Below, piece by piece: positions 43,599-53,523 of a stretch of 64,000 bases of DNA. The translations under genes were made by a program, and so were the position numbers. The stretch comes from Acidobacteriota bacterium (lineage in GTDB: Bacteria; Acidobacteriota; Blastocatellia; Pyrinomonadales; Pyrinomonadaceae): NCBI GenBank assembly GCA_016700175.1, contig CP065003.1, forward strand, positions 1,684,001 to 1,748,000. The letters run 5' to 3'. A model generated the notes under the pieces. It was not told the origin of the DNA. It was given only the letters and a program-made list of their open reading frames with translations, and made no database searches. Numbering within the stretch: position 1 is the first letter of the stretch; each line of letters begins with the position of its first letter.

Positions 43599-46500
43599 AT
43601 GAGTTTTAGCAGATTAAGACCCAAGGTGTTTTCGGTCTTGGTGGCGCTGTTTACCTGCGCCATTCTGGCCGGCAGCATCAACGCTCAGTCTGGTACGTCC
43701 AGGATCAACGGAACTGTGACAGACCAGACCGGCGCGGCAGTGCCGGGAGCGACCGTGATGATCACGAACCCGGCGACGGGATTCTCGCGGACCATCACGA
43801 CGGACAGCAGCGGCAGTTACAGCTTCCCGGGCATTCCGCCGGCGACTTACAGGCTGGAAGTTGAAGCTGCAAACTTCAACAAGGCCGTCGCCAACAATGT
43901 CCAGGCGCTTGTCGACTCGACAACGAACTTCGATGTTGCGCTGCAGCCGGGAGACATTACCGCTGTCGTTGACGTTACCGCGAACACCATAGAGTCGGTC
44001 GTCAACACTCAGGACGCGAGTATCGGTAACAACTTCGTACCGGAACAGATCACCCAGCTGCCGACGAACCTTCGCAGGGTTAACGACCTCCTGAGCCTTC
44101 AGCCGGGCGTTACACGCGACGGTTACGTGGCCGGTGGTCGCAGCGACCAGGCGAACATAACGCTCGACGGCGTTGACATCAACGACCAGCAGACGGGCGG
44201 ACGCACGGACCAGTTCCAGACGACCCAGGACTCGGCGCTCCGTGTGACCACCGAATCGGTCGAGGAATTCCGCATCACCACGACGAACGCGAATGCGAAT
44301 CAGGGCCGCTCGTCGGGAGCCCAGATCTCTCTTATTACGAGACGGGGATCTAACGACTTCAACGGTGCGGCTTTTTACTTCCTCAGGCCCACGAAGTGGT
44401 CGGCGAACGACTTCTTCAACAATCTTGCGGGCGTCGAAAGGCCGAGCCTGAACCGTGACGTTTACGGCGGCAGGATCGGCGGCCCGATCCTCAAGGACAG
44501 GTTGTTCTTCTTCTATTCCTACGAAGGTCAGCAGCAGGAACTCGCTCAGTCGGTCGTCAGGACGGTCCCCCTTGCCCATATGGGTAACGGAGAGATGAGG
44601 TTCTTCGGGAGCGGTCCGACGTGCGACGGCACCGGACTGTGCGTTCTTAACACGGCGACCTTCAATAACGTTTACAACGAGGTCCTCCAGAATCCGGCGG
44701 CAGTCGCGGTTTTCGCTGACGTTGTCAGCCGTTATCCGTCCAACGATTCGTCGGTCGGCGACGGCATCAACACCGGGGGCTTCAGGTTCAACTCGCCTAC
44801 GACGATCAAGGAAAACACGCACATTGCGAGGTTCGACCTTACGATCAACGACAGCCAGGAACTGTTCGTCCGCGGCAACTACCAATGGGATACGTCAACC
44901 GGTGTTTCGGCATTCCCCGATACCCCGACGACGGCCTTCTGGTCGCATCCGACGGGATTCGTCGTCGGCCACAACTGGACCATTAATTCGAAGGCGATCA
45001 ACAACTTCCGCCTCGGATTCACGCGTCAGGCGTTCAGCAACCAGGGTGATTCCTCCGATCCGAGCATCAGCTTCAGGTTCGTATACTCGCCCAGGCTTTT
45101 CACAAGGACGCTCAGCAGGGTGACGCCGGTAACCAACTTCACCGACGATTTCACCTATATCAAGGGCGCGCACACTATCCAGCTGGGAACAAACATCAGG
45201 CTAATCCGCAACAAGAGGAGCGACCTTGGAAACGCATTTGACTCTGCCGTGACCAACCCGTCGTTCTACAACCTTTCCGGCGCGGTCGTTACGAACGCGA
45301 TCACGAATGCGGGCTACACGATCGACGGCGGAAGCGTTGCCGCGGCACAGGCTGCTGCAACGGCCCTTATCGGAAGGTACTCGCAGTACTCCGGCAACTT
45401 CACGTTCGACATCGACGGAAGCGTTCTTGCCGCGGGAACTCCAGCCAACAGGAACTTCGCGACTGAGGAATACGACGTTTATGGACAGGACATCTGGAAG
45501 CCGTTCAGGAACCTCACGGTGACGATGGGGCTCCGGTACGCTTACAGCCGTCCGGTCTATGAGAAGAACGGATTCCAGGTTGTGCCTGACAGACCGCTGG
45601 GAGACATCTTCGACGAACGCGTCGCGAGCGCTCTTGTAGGCGTACCTGCGAATCCGCTTGTGAACTTTGTTCTCGGAGGACCCGTCAACAACGGACCGGG
45701 ATTCTACGGTAAAGACCTGAACAACTGGCAGCCGAGGATCGCGGCAGCGTGGTCGCCGGACATCGGCGGTCCGCTCGGACGATTCCTCTTCGGTGAAGAA
45801 GGCGACTCTACCGTTCGCGGCGGATTCTCCATCACCAACGACTACTTCGGCGGACAGCTCGCCGTCAGCTTCGATAGCCTGTCTTCGATCGGCTTCACGA
45901 GCTCGACGACGATCGCCGCGAACACCTATGACATCACGGGCTGCGGCGCGACGGTCGGAGGAGGAGTTCCTCCCTGTGCACCGCTGTTCACGGGATTCAA
46001 CCAGGACGTTCGCGCACTGCCGGGTATCCCTGCACCGCTCCAGAGGTTCTCGACCCCTGCTGACGAAGCGCAGAGGATCGAGACTTCGCTCGATTCGACC
46101 ATCACCTCGCCGACCCATTACTCGTGGAACCTCACCTACGGAAGAAGCCTTCCGAAGGGAGCGTACTTCGAGGCAAGTTACATCGGCCGCGCCGCGCGCA
46201 ACCTGTTCGCGACGCGAGACGTGATGGCGCTGAACAACCTGGTCGATCCGGCAACGGGAATGGACTGGTACACGGCTGCGGGAATTCTGCACGACCTCCG
46301 TTTGGCGGACACGCCGAATGCGAACGTGCAGGCGATCCCGTACTTCGAGAACCTGTTCCCCGGCGCTGTGGGCATCTTCGGAGCCCCCGGGACCACGGCA
46401 ACGCAAGGTATCTACAATCTTATCTCGCGCGTCGATGGTTTCGACATTCTCGACTGGACCTTCGTGCAGCTGCTGATCGACGACGTGGGTATCTTCCCGA

Positions 46501-47345
46501 ACATGTTCTTCCATCCGCAGTACGCGGCGTTCTCCGCTTACGGAACCACCGCTTACTCGAACTATCACGGAGGATCGTTCTCGTTGAGGCAGAGGCTTGG
46601 CAATACGCTAACCTACGACATCAACTACACGTTCTCGAAGTCGATGGACAACGCGTCTGGTCTTCAGACCGGTGCTTCTTACGGATCACAGTTCATACTG
46701 AATCCGCTAAGGCCGGACGATAACTACGCAGTGTCCGACTTCGACACGAAGCATGTCGTCAATGCGAACTTCCTGTTCGAACTTCCGATCGGAAGGGGCA
46801 GGTCCTGGTTCACCGACGCGAACCGTATCGTCGATGCCTTCATCGGCGGATGGCAGCTTGCGGGCGTTTATCGCTGGAACACGGGACAGCCGCTTGCAAC
46901 GCCGTTTGACCAGGCCCAGTGGGCGACCAACTGGAATGTCCAGTCGAACTCGACGAGGATCCGTCCGGTTGAGTTTACGGTAATTCGCGACACCCAGAAC
47001 GCGTTCGCCGACCCGCAAGCCGCGTTCAACTCTTTCCGCAACGCCCGTCCGGGCGAGACCGGCGAGAGGAACGCGTTCAGGCTTCCGGGCTACCAGACGC
47101 TCGACCTGGGACTTACGAAGAATTTCACGATGCCGTGGAATGAGAATCACAAGTTCCAGTTCCGCTGGGAGGTGTTCAACGTAACGAACATTCAGTACTT
47201 CGGAGCAGGAAACATCACGCGTGCTTCTTACGGGCTTCCGCAGGATCCGGAGACGGGTTCGGCAAGCTCCAGCTTCGGACGTCTGTACAACTTCACGCAG
47301 GGTTCGCCCCGCTCTATGCAGTTCGGTTTAAGGTACGAATTCTAA
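43599..47345 (+). CDS. Oar-type TonB-dependent outer-membrane receptor, copy 1
   Basis: A 1248-residue outer-membrane transporter. Signal peptide to about residue 30 (FTCAILAGSINAQSG), then a carboxypeptidase-regulatory-like beta-sandwich (about 35-115: TVTDQTGAAVPGATVMITNP). The plug domain (about 125-240) carries NVNDLLSLQPG-type motifs and LDGVDINDQQTGGRTDQ, followed by a long beta-barrel ending in a C-terminal Phe (MQFGLRYEF). RBS AAGGAGGAGC is perfect. Such receptors import oligosaccharides, peptides or complexes using TonB energy; the substrate is unknown. A strong terminator follows. Confidence 0.95.
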   Translation: MSFSRLRPKVFSVLVALFTCAILAGSINAQSGTSRINGTVTDQTGAAVPGATVMITNPATGFSRTITTDSSGSYSFPGIPPATYRLEVEAANFNKAVANNVQALVDSTTNFDVALQPGDITAVVDVTANTIESVVNTQDASIGNNFVPEQITQLPTNLRRVNDLLSLQPGVTRDGYVAGGRSDQANITLDGVDINDQQTGGRTDQFQTTQDSALRVTTESVEEFRITTTNANANQGRSSGAQISLITRRGSNDFNGAAFYFLRPTKWSANDFFNNLAGVERPSLNRDVYGGRIGGPILKDRLFFFYSYEGQQQELAQSVVRTVPLAHMGNGEMRFFGSGPTCDGTGLCVLNTATFNNVYNEVLQNPAAVAVFADVVSRYPSNDSSVGDGINTGGFRFNSPTTIKENTHIARFDLTINDSQELFVRGNYQWDTSTGVSAFPDTPTTAFWSHPTGFVVGHNWTINSKAINNFRLGFTRQAFSNQGDSSDPSISFRFVYSPRLFTRTLSRVTPVTNFTDDFTYIKGAHTIQLGTNIRLIRNKRSDLGNAFDSAVTNPSFYNLSGAVVTNAITNAGYTIDGGSVAAAQAAATALIGRYSQYSGNFTFDIDGSVLAAGTPANRNFATEEYDVYGQDIWKPFRNLTVTMGLRYAYSRPVYEKNGFQVVPDRPLGDIFDERVASALVGVPANPLVNFVLGGPVNNGPGFYGKDLNNWQPRIAAAWSPDIGGPLGRFLFGEEGDSTVRGGFSITNDYFGGQLAVSFDSLSSIGFTSSTTIAANTYDITGCGATVGGGVPPCAPLFTGFNQDVRALPGIPAPLQRFSTPADEAQRIETSLDSTITSPTHYSWNLTYGRSLPKGAYFEASYIGRAARNLFATRDVMALNNLVDPATGMDWYTAAGILHDLRLADTPNANVQAIPYFENLFPGAVGIFGAPGTTATQGIYNLISRVDGFDILDWTFVQLLIDDVGIFPNMFFHPQYAAFSAYGTTAYSNYHGGSFSLRQRLGNTLTYDINYTFSKSMDNASGLQTGASYGSQFILNPLRPDDNYAVSDFDTKHVVNANFLFELPIGRGRSWFTDANRIVDAFIGGWQLAGVYRWNTGQPLATPFDQAQWATNWNVQSNSTRIRPVEFTVIRDTQNAFADPQAAFNSFRNARPGETGERNAFRLPGYQTLDLGLTKNFTMPWNENHKFQFRWEVFNVTNIQYFGAGNITRASYGLPQDPETGSASSSFGRLYNFTQGSPRSMQFGLRYEF

Positions 47346-47366
47346 ACGGACCTGACGAATGCGACA

Positions 47367-47398
47367 GGCCGGGACCTTCGGGTTCCGGCCTTTTTTTT
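47367..47398 (+). terminator. Strong rho-independent terminator after TonB receptor 1
   Basis: Ten-bp stem GGCCGGGACC / GGTTCCGGCC with a TTCG tetraloop (47367-47390), one G-U pair, followed by eight T. It starts 22 bases after the stop. Confidence 0.95.
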
Positions 47399-47727
47399 CT
47401 CCCTGTCATTCGGCTTCTCGTATGAAATTTTAATAATCTGAATCCGGAACTCCCCGCGCAGCACTTTGCCGGCTTCCTTCTGCATAAAACTTTTCTAAAA
47501 TTTCGCCGGTCTGTCCGCCCGATCCGGGCCGGATCCGCCGGACAGCCGCGTACCGAGATGCCTTCGTAAGGGCACGGACGGCTAAAATCCTCTTCAAATT
47601 CTATTTCAAATCCCCGTAAACCTCTCACATTCAATATCTTGCATCGGCAGGTTGGAACGGCAGGTGCCTAATCACACCACTATGTTTTTCCAGGCATTCA
47701 ATCATTCAATTCAGACAAGGAGGCGTT
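47399..47727. other. Gap before TonB receptor 2, nothing recognised
   Basis: A 329-base region between the first receptor's terminator and the second receptor's start. It ends in a purine-rich ribosome site (AAGGAGG, 47718-47724) 3 bases before the ATG. It must hold a separate promoter for copy 2, but I cannot assign -35/-10 boxes with confidence, and I see no RNA gene or repeat. Confidence 0.5.
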
Positions 47728-50700
47728 ATGATCCATAGTCTTGCAAGATCAAGGCTGTTTACGGCGTTTGCGGCATTCATTTTTGTTGCCGTTACCGCCG
47801 TGGCAGCCTCTGCACAGTCGGGCACTTCCCGCATCAGCGGGGCCGTGACCGACCAGACAGGCGCCGCAGTTCCCGGAGCAAACGTCACGATAACGAATCC
47901 CAATACGGGATATTCGCGGTCGGCGACGACGGACAACAGCGGCATCTACAACTTCCCCGGCATCCCGCCCGCCACGTACCGGCTCGAGGTCGAGGCCGGC
48001 AACTTCAAGAAAGCTGTAAACAACAACGTGCAGGCGCTCGTCGATTCATCTACGAGTATCAACGTTGCGCTTGAGGCAGGCGACGTTTCAGCTGTCGTCG
48101 ATGTCACGACTAACACGATCGAATCGGTCGTGAATACTCAAGACGCGAGCATCGGCAACAACTTCGTGCCGGAGCAGATCACACAGCTGCCGACCAATCT
48201 TCGGCAGGTGAACGACCTGCTCAGCCTTCAGCCCGGCGTCACCCGTGACGGTTACGTCGCAGGCGGCCGCAGCGACCAGGCCAACATCACGCTCGACGGC
48301 GTGGACATCAACGACCAGCAGACGGGCGGAAGGACGAACCAGTTCCAGACCACCCAGAACTCTGCTCTCCGCGTGACCACGGAATCCGTCGAGGAATTCC
48401 GGATCACGACCACGAACGCGAACGCCAACCAGGGCCGTTCGTCCGGCGCACAGATCTCACTCGTGACCAAGAGCGGAACGAACGAGTTCAACGGGTCGCT
48501 TTTCTATTTCTACAGGCCGACCGCCTTCTCCGCGAACGATTTCTTCAACAATCTTTCCGGAGTCGAACGCCCGAGCCTGGCACGTGACGTGTTCGGCGGT
48601 TCGCTCGGCGGGCCGATCATCAAGGACAAGCTGTTCTTCTTCTATTCCTACGAAGGTCAGCGCCAGGAGAGCGGAGTCTCCACCACAAGGGTGGTACCGC
48701 TGGCACACCTCGGAAACGGCGAGATTCGGTTCGAAGGGACCGGTCCCAACTGCGTGAACGGACAGTGTGTTCTGGGAATGGCAGAGCTGAACGGAATCTA
48801 CAGCCAGGTTGGGCTCAACCCGACCGCCATCGCGATACTCGCGGACGCGGCGACCCGGTATCCCGCCAACGACTCTTCTGTCGGCGACGGGATCAACACG
48901 GGCGGCTTCAGATTCAATTCGCCTTTGACGATCGAAGAGAACACGCACATCGCGCGGTTCGACTACAACGTAAACGACAGCCAGCAGCTGTTCGCGCGGT
49001 TCAATTACCAGTGGGACATCACCCAAGGCAATGCCAATACCGCCGTGAACCAGCAGTTTCCCGACACGCCCCCGACGGGCATCTGGTCGCATCCGACCGG
49101 ATTCGTGGTGGGACACAACTGGACGATCAACAGCAATATGATCAACAACTTCCGACTGGGCTTCACCCGGCAGGCGTTCAGCCAGCAGGGCGACTCATCG
49201 GATAATGCGATCTCGTTCAGGTTCGTCTACTCCCCGAGGCTCAGCCCTTCGGTCAGGACGCTAAGCCGGGTCACGCCGGTTACGAACATCACGGACGATT
49301 TCACGTGGATCAAGGGCAAGCACACGATGCAGTTCGGCGGAAACGTCCGGTTGATCCGGAACAAGAGGCAGAGTTTCAACTCTGCGTTTGATTCCGCAAT
49401 CACCAATCCTTCGTTCTACGACCAGTCAGGCGCTGTGGTCTCGAACCAGATCACCAATGCAGGATATTCGATCGACGGTGGGAGCATTGCTTCGGTCCAG
49501 GCCGCTGCCACCGCACTGATCGGGCGCTATTCACAGTACTCCGGGAACTTCACGTTCGACATCGACGGAAGCATCCTGCCGGCCGGCACACCGAGCGACA
49601 GGAATTTCGCGACGGAAGAGTACGACGCCTACTTCCAGGACATCTACAGGCCGCTTCGCAACCTAACGATCACGGCGGGTTTGCGGTACGCGGTCAGCAG
49701 GCCCGTCTATGAGAAGAACGGCTTCCAGGTCGTCCCGACCGAGAAGCTGGGCGACTTCTTCAACCGCCGCGTGCAAAGCGCGATGGTGGGAGTTCCTTTG
49801 AACGACACGATCCAGTTCCAGCTTGGCGGGCCCGCAAACGACGGTCCCGGATTTTACAGCATGGACTGGAACAACCTGCAGCCGCGCGTAGCGGTCGCGT
49901 GGTCTCCGAGTTTCAAAGGCGGATTCTGGAAGACTCTCTTCGGCAACGAAGGTGATTCCACCATCCGCGGCGGATTCGCAATCACGAACGACTACTTTGG
50001 CGGTCAGCTCGCCGTCTCGTTCGACCAGTTGTCGACGATCGGCTTCACCAGCACGACGACGATTGCAGCGAACACGTACAACGTGACCGACCGTCCGGCT
50101 CCTTTATTCACGGGATTCGGACAGGACGTCCGTTCGCTTCCGGGGATCCCGGCGCCTCTCCAGAGGTTCGACACTCCCGCCGATGAGGCGCAGAGGATCG
50201 AGACCTCGCTTGACGGAACGATCGTTTCGCCGACCCACTATCAGTGGAACCTTTCGTACGGAAGAAGCCTTCCAAAGGGAGCGTACTTTGAGGCGAGCTA
50301 TATCGGCCGTTCGGCGCGGAACCTTTTCGCGACGCGCGACGTGATGGCGCTCAACAACCTGATCGATCCGATCTCCGGAATGGACTGGTATACGGCGGCG
50401 GGAATGCTGCACGATCTGCGTTTGGCCGACACGCCGAACGCGAACGTGCCGACGATCCCGTACTTCGAGAACCTTTTCCCGTCCGCAGTCGGTTTGTTCG
50501 GCGCTCCGGGAACGACCGCGACCCAGGGGATCTACAACCTGATCTCGCGCGTCGACGGATTCGACATACTCGACTGGACTTTCGTCCAGCTCCTGATCGA
50601 CGATCTGGACATTCCGAACGCGTTCTTCCATCCGCAGTACGCGGCGTTCTCGGCTTTCGGAACGACGGCGTATTCGGACTACCACGGAGGTTCGTTCAGC

Positions 50701-51474
50701 CTGCGCCAGCGGCTCGGCAACACGCTGTCGTACGACGTCAACTACACGTTCTCGAAATCGATAGACAACGCTTCCGGCCTCCAGACCGGCACGTCCTATG
50801 GTTCGCAGTTCATCCTCAACGCATTGCGTCCGGATGACAACCGCGCCGTTTCAGATTTCGATACGAAGCACGTGGTCAACGCCAATTTTCTGTTCAATCT
50901 GCCGGTCGGGCGCAACCAGGCCTGGTTCAGCGATATGAGCGGAATAGCCGACGTCCTCTTCGGAGGATGGCAGCTCGCCGGCGTTTACCGTTGGAACACG
51001 GGACAGCCGCTTATCTCGCCGTTCGATCAGGCGCAGTGGGCGACCAACTGGAACGTGCAGTCGAGCGGCGTCCGCAGGACCCCGCTTACGGCAACGAATC
51101 CGAGGGATACGCAGAATGCGTTTGCGGATCCGCAGTCGGTATTCAACAACTACCGGAACGCCCGTCCGGGCGAGACCGGCGAGCGGAACGTTCTGAGGCT
51201 TCCGGGCTATCAGGCGCTCGACCTTGGTCTTACGAAGAACTTCACGATGCCGTGGAACGAGAACCACAAGTTCCAGTTCCGCTGGGAAGTCTTCAATGTC
51301 ACCAACGTCCAGTACCTGGGCCTTGACGCCGCAGGCACCGGCATCACCCGCACGACGTGGGGACTGCCGCAGGATCCCGAGATCAGCACGGCTCCGTCAA
51401 CCTTTGGAAAGGTCTACACGACTGTCCAGGGGACGCCGAGGGCAATGCAGTTCGGTCTCAGGTATTCCTTCTAA
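47728..51474 (+). CDS. Oar-type TonB-dependent outer-membrane receptor, copy 2
   Basis: A 1248-residue paralogue of the preceding receptor with the same domain order: signal peptide (FAAFIFVAVTAVAASAQSG), carboxypeptidase-regulatory domain, plug, and barrel ending in Phe (MQFGLRYSF). The plug is almost identical in protein to copy 1 (for example DASIGNNFVPEQITQLPTNL), although codons differ at many third positions. Small compensating indels in the barrel keep the same overall length. Divergence is greatest in parts of the barrel that would form surface loops, suggesting different ligands. It has its own RBS and terminator. Confidence 0.95.
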   Translation: MIHSLARSRLFTAFAAFIFVAVTAVAASAQSGTSRISGAVTDQTGAAVPGANVTITNPNTGYSRSATTDNSGIYNFPGIPPATYRLEVEAGNFKKAVNNNVQALVDSSTSINVALEAGDVSAVVDVTTNTIESVVNTQDASIGNNFVPEQITQLPTNLRQVNDLLSLQPGVTRDGYVAGGRSDQANITLDGVDINDQQTGGRTNQFQTTQNSALRVTTESVEEFRITTTNANANQGRSSGAQISLVTKSGTNEFNGSLFYFYRPTAFSANDFFNNLSGVERPSLARDVFGGSLGGPIIKDKLFFFYSYEGQRQESGVSTTRVVPLAHLGNGEIRFEGTGPNCVNGQCVLGMAELNGIYSQVGLNPTAIAILADAATRYPANDSSVGDGINTGGFRFNSPLTIEENTHIARFDYNVNDSQQLFARFNYQWDITQGNANTAVNQQFPDTPPTGIWSHPTGFVVGHNWTINSNMINNFRLGFTRQAFSQQGDSSDNAISFRFVYSPRLSPSVRTLSRVTPVTNITDDFTWIKGKHTMQFGGNVRLIRNKRQSFNSAFDSAITNPSFYDQSGAVVSNQITNAGYSIDGGSIASVQAAATALIGRYSQYSGNFTFDIDGSILPAGTPSDRNFATEEYDAYFQDIYRPLRNLTITAGLRYAVSRPVYEKNGFQVVPTEKLGDFFNRRVQSAMVGVPLNDTIQFQLGGPANDGPGFYSMDWNNLQPRVAVAWSPSFKGGFWKTLFGNEGDSTIRGGFAITNDYFGGQLAVSFDQLSTIGFTSTTTIAANTYNVTDRPAPLFTGFGQDVRSLPGIPAPLQRFDTPADEAQRIETSLDGTIVSPTHYQWNLSYGRSLPKGAYFEASYIGRSARNLFATRDVMALNNLIDPISGMDWYTAAGMLHDLRLADTPNANVPTIPYFENLFPSAVGLFGAPGTTATQGIYNLISRVDGFDILDWTFVQLLIDDLDIPNAFFHPQYAAFSAFGTTAYSDYHGGSFSLRQRLGNTLSYDVNYTFSKSIDNASGLQTGTSYGSQFILNALRPDDNRAVSDFDTKHVVNANFLFNLPVGRNQAWFSDMSGIADVLFGGWQLAGVYRWNTGQPLISPFDQAQWATNWNVQSSGVRRTPLTATNPRDTQNAFADPQSVFNNYRNARPGETGERNVLRLPGYQALDLGLTKNFTMPWNENHKFQFRWEVFNVTNVQYLGLDAAGTGITRTTWGLPQDPEISTAPSTFGKVYTTVQGTPRAMQFGLRYSF

Positions 51475-51500
51475 CCACTTGCTTGACCAGCAAGCTTGAA

Positions 51501-51533
51501 AGGCCGGAGCGAATTCGCTCCGGCCTGTTTTTT
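51501..51533 (+). terminator. Perfect-stem terminator after TonB receptor 2
   Basis: AGGCCGGAGCG, loop AATT, CGCTCCGGCCT (51501-51526), 11 bp perfect, followed by G and six T. The inverted repeat could also serve the minus-strand phosphatase gene ending at 51608. Confidence 0.95.
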
Positions 51534-51607
51534 CGGGTCATCAGTTGCCCCCCGGCTTCCGCAACCCGAAGCCGCATAGAGCTCCGAAATATCTGCCGGC
51601 ATTTCAA

Positions 51608-52261
51608 TTACCCCCCGACGAACGAATCGTTCCCCGTTATCTCGATCAGGTGCCTTGTATCGTTGACGGTCAGAAGCCGCGTGTTTCGGCGTCCGCGGAT
51701 CTCGAAGCGGTTGATCCCGCAGTTCGAGGTCACCAGCCAGGGAGTCTGGACCGTACCGCGGTTGATCGCGCCGATCATATGAAGAGTCAGGTAGCAGATC
51801 GCGCCGGTGTGGGAGAAGATAGCTATCTTCTGCCCCCTGTGGGTTCTGAGGATCTCACTCATCGCCTGCGTGCCCCGCCTCAGGAGGTGCCGGTAGCTCT
51901 CGCCGCCGGTGATCACGTGGTTGATGTTCCGGTTGATCAGCGCGTAATAGTCTTTCGGATACTTCTGCTTCGATTCTTCGAACGTCAGGCCTTCCAGCAC
52001 ACCGACGTTCCGCTCGCGGAACGCGGAGGTCTTGTTGATCTCGACACCCAGAAGTTCGGATAGCGGCTCGGCCGTCTGGACCGCCCTAAGCAGATCGCTC
52101 GAATAAATATGATCGATATTCTCCTGATGAAGCGCCCGTGCTGTAAGTTCCGCCTGTTTCCGCCCAAGGTCGGACAAAGGCGTCGGCGAATGCCCGCCGA
52201 AGCGGCCTTCGGCGTTCCCGTCTGACTGTCCGTGGCGGATGAGATAGAGGCGTGTAACCAT
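51608..52261 (-). CDS. Histidine phosphatase family protein (phosphoglycerate-mutase-like)
   Basis: A 217-residue member of the histidine phosphatase superfamily. The catalytic phospho-histidine is in LYLIRHGQSDGN. The conserved arginine and glutamate are in SSDLLRAVQTAEPL and AFRERNVGVLEGL, and the second histidine in KIAIFSHTGAICYLTLHMI. Known relatives include cofactor-dependent phosphoglycerate mutases and broad phosphatases (CobC, GpmB types); substrate cannot be told apart here. ATG 52261 is chosen; a TTG lies three codons upstream. A heptamer-rich fold-back starts 8 bases away. Confidence 0.9.
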   Translation of the reverse strand: MVTRLYLIRHGQSDGNAEGRFGGHSPTPLSDLGRKQAELTARALHQENIDHIYSSDLLRAVQTAEPLSELLGVEINKTSAFRERNVGVLEGLTFEESKQKYPKDYYALINRNINHVITGGESYRHLLRRGTQAMSEILRTHRGQKIAIFSHTGAICYLTLHMIGAINRGTVQTPWLVTSNCGINRFEIRGRRNTRLLTVNDTRHLIEITGNDSFVGG

Positions 52262-52268
52262 AGGGTTC

Positions 52269-52440
52269 AAGTAAAAAGGAAAAAGTAAAAGGTAAAAACT
52301 AAAAGGTAGAAAGTAAAAAAGCGAGCGGCCCCGAAATGCACTTTTCCAGCTAAAAATGATAGGAAATCTGCTTTCTTACTTTTTAGTTTTTACCTTTTAC
52401 TTTTTTCTTTTACTTTTTGCCTTTTACTTTTTACTTTCTT
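52269..52440. repeat. Inverted pair of AAGTAAA-type heptamer arrays (fold-back)
   Basis: The left arm 52269-52317 is seven units (AAGTAAA, AAGGAAA, AAGTAAA, AGGTAAA, AACTAAA, AGGTAGA, AAGTAAA). The right arm, about 52373-52440, is the same word family inverted (TTTTTAC, CTTTTAC and relatives, about nine units). The spacer of about 55 bases is ordinary sequence. The whole region is the entire prfA to phosphatase gap. The right arm abuts the prfA TAA stop. Confidence 0.9.
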
Positions 52441-53515
52441 AGACTCCCACCGTTTCCGCTTTCAGCTTCTCGGTCTGGTAGTGCGTGATGAGAGCCTCGA
52501 TGAACTCGTTGAGCTGGCCTTCCATAACGAGATCGAGCTGGTGGACGGTGAGGCCGATCCGGTGGTCGGTGACGCGGTTCTCTTTGAAATTGTAAGTGCG
52601 GATCTTCTCGCTGCGGTCGCCGCTGCCGACCATCGACTTGCGCTCGGAGGCCATTTCCTCGTGCCGCTTCTGCTCTTCGAGTTCCTGAAGCCTCGCGCGC
52701 AGGACCTTCATCGCCTTCTCGCGGTTCTTGATCTGCGATTTCTCGTCCTGCATCGAGACCACGAGCCCCGAAGGCAGATGCGTGATGCGGACCGCTGAAT
52801 ACGTTGTGTTGACCGACTGTCCGCCCGGGCCCGATGAACAAAACGTGTCGATGCGAAGGTCGTTCTGGTCGATCTGGACATCGACCTCTTCGGCTTCCGG
52901 AAGCACGGCGACAGTAACCGCCGAAGTGTGTATCCTGCCGCTCGATTCCGTCGCCGGAACGCGCTGGACCCTGTGGACTCCCGACTCGTAACGCATTCGC
53001 GAATACACGTCTTCGCCCTCGATCATCATAGTCGCTTCCTTGATGCCGCCGACGCCCGTGTCCGAAACGTCCATCATATCGACCTTCCAGCCCTGCGTTT
53101 CGGCGTAGCGGACGTACATCCGCATCATCTCCGCGGCGAACAAAGTGGCCTCGTCGCCCCCCGTTCCCGCGCGGATCTCGACGATGACGTTCTTTTCGTC
53201 GTAAGGATCCTTCGGAATAAGAAGGACCTTCAGTTCTTCGGTACCCTTCTCTACCGATTCCTCAAGCTCCGAGATCTCCATCTCGGCAAGCTCGCGCATC
53301 TCTTCGTCCTCGGTGGCCTTGACGATCTCCCGCGCGCCGTCGAGCTCTTCCTGAAGCCTTCGCACCTCGCGGTACTTCTCTACTATCTCGCCGAGCGCGC
53401 GATGCTGCTTCATCAACTTCGTGTACGCCTGGATGTCGGAAGTCACATCGGGCGAAGAGAGCTGCTCGTTGAGCTCCTCGAAGTTCTTTTCTATCTGTTC
53501 AAGTTTCTCCAGCAT
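52439..53515 (-). CDS. prfA: Peptide chain release factor 1
   Basis: A 358-residue class I release factor that reads UAA/UAG and triggers peptidyl-tRNA hydrolysis. The GGQ motif lies in SSGPGGQSVNTTYSAVRITH. The domain 2/4 codon-recognition region is present around RVPATESSGRIHTSAVTVAVL, and the conserved start EKLEQIEKNFEELNEQL is intact. Length is normal. It lies 8 bases downstream of the DUF1385 gene in the conserved rpmE - DUF1385 - prfA order seen in several phyla. No prmC methyltransferase gene lies next to it. Confidence 0.97.
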   Translation of the reverse strand: MLEKLEQIEKNFEELNEQLSSPDVTSDIQAYTKLMKQHRALGEIVEKYREVRRLQEELDGAREIVKATEDEEMRELAEMEISELEESVEKGTEELKVLLIPKDPYDEKNVIVEIRAGTGGDEATLFAAEMMRMYVRYAETQGWKVDMMDVSDTGVGGIKEATMMIEGEDVYSRMRYESGVHRVQRVPATESSGRIHTSAVTVAVLPEAEEVDVQIDQNDLRIDTFCSSGPGGQSVNTTYSAVRITHLPSGLVVSMQDEKSQIKNREKAMKVLRARLQELEEQKRHEEMASERKSMVGSGDRSEKIRTYNFKENRVTDHRIGLTVHQLDLVMEGQLNEFIEALITHYQTEKLKAETVGV

Positions 53516-53523
53516 TTAATTCT

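Noticed and set aside
43614..46568. Long minus-strand open frames (423 and 455 codons) inside TonB receptor copy 1
   Set aside because: They are antisense shadows created by GC-rich codon bias: Arg/Val-rich, no domain, no ribosome site, and fully covered by a clear receptor gene.
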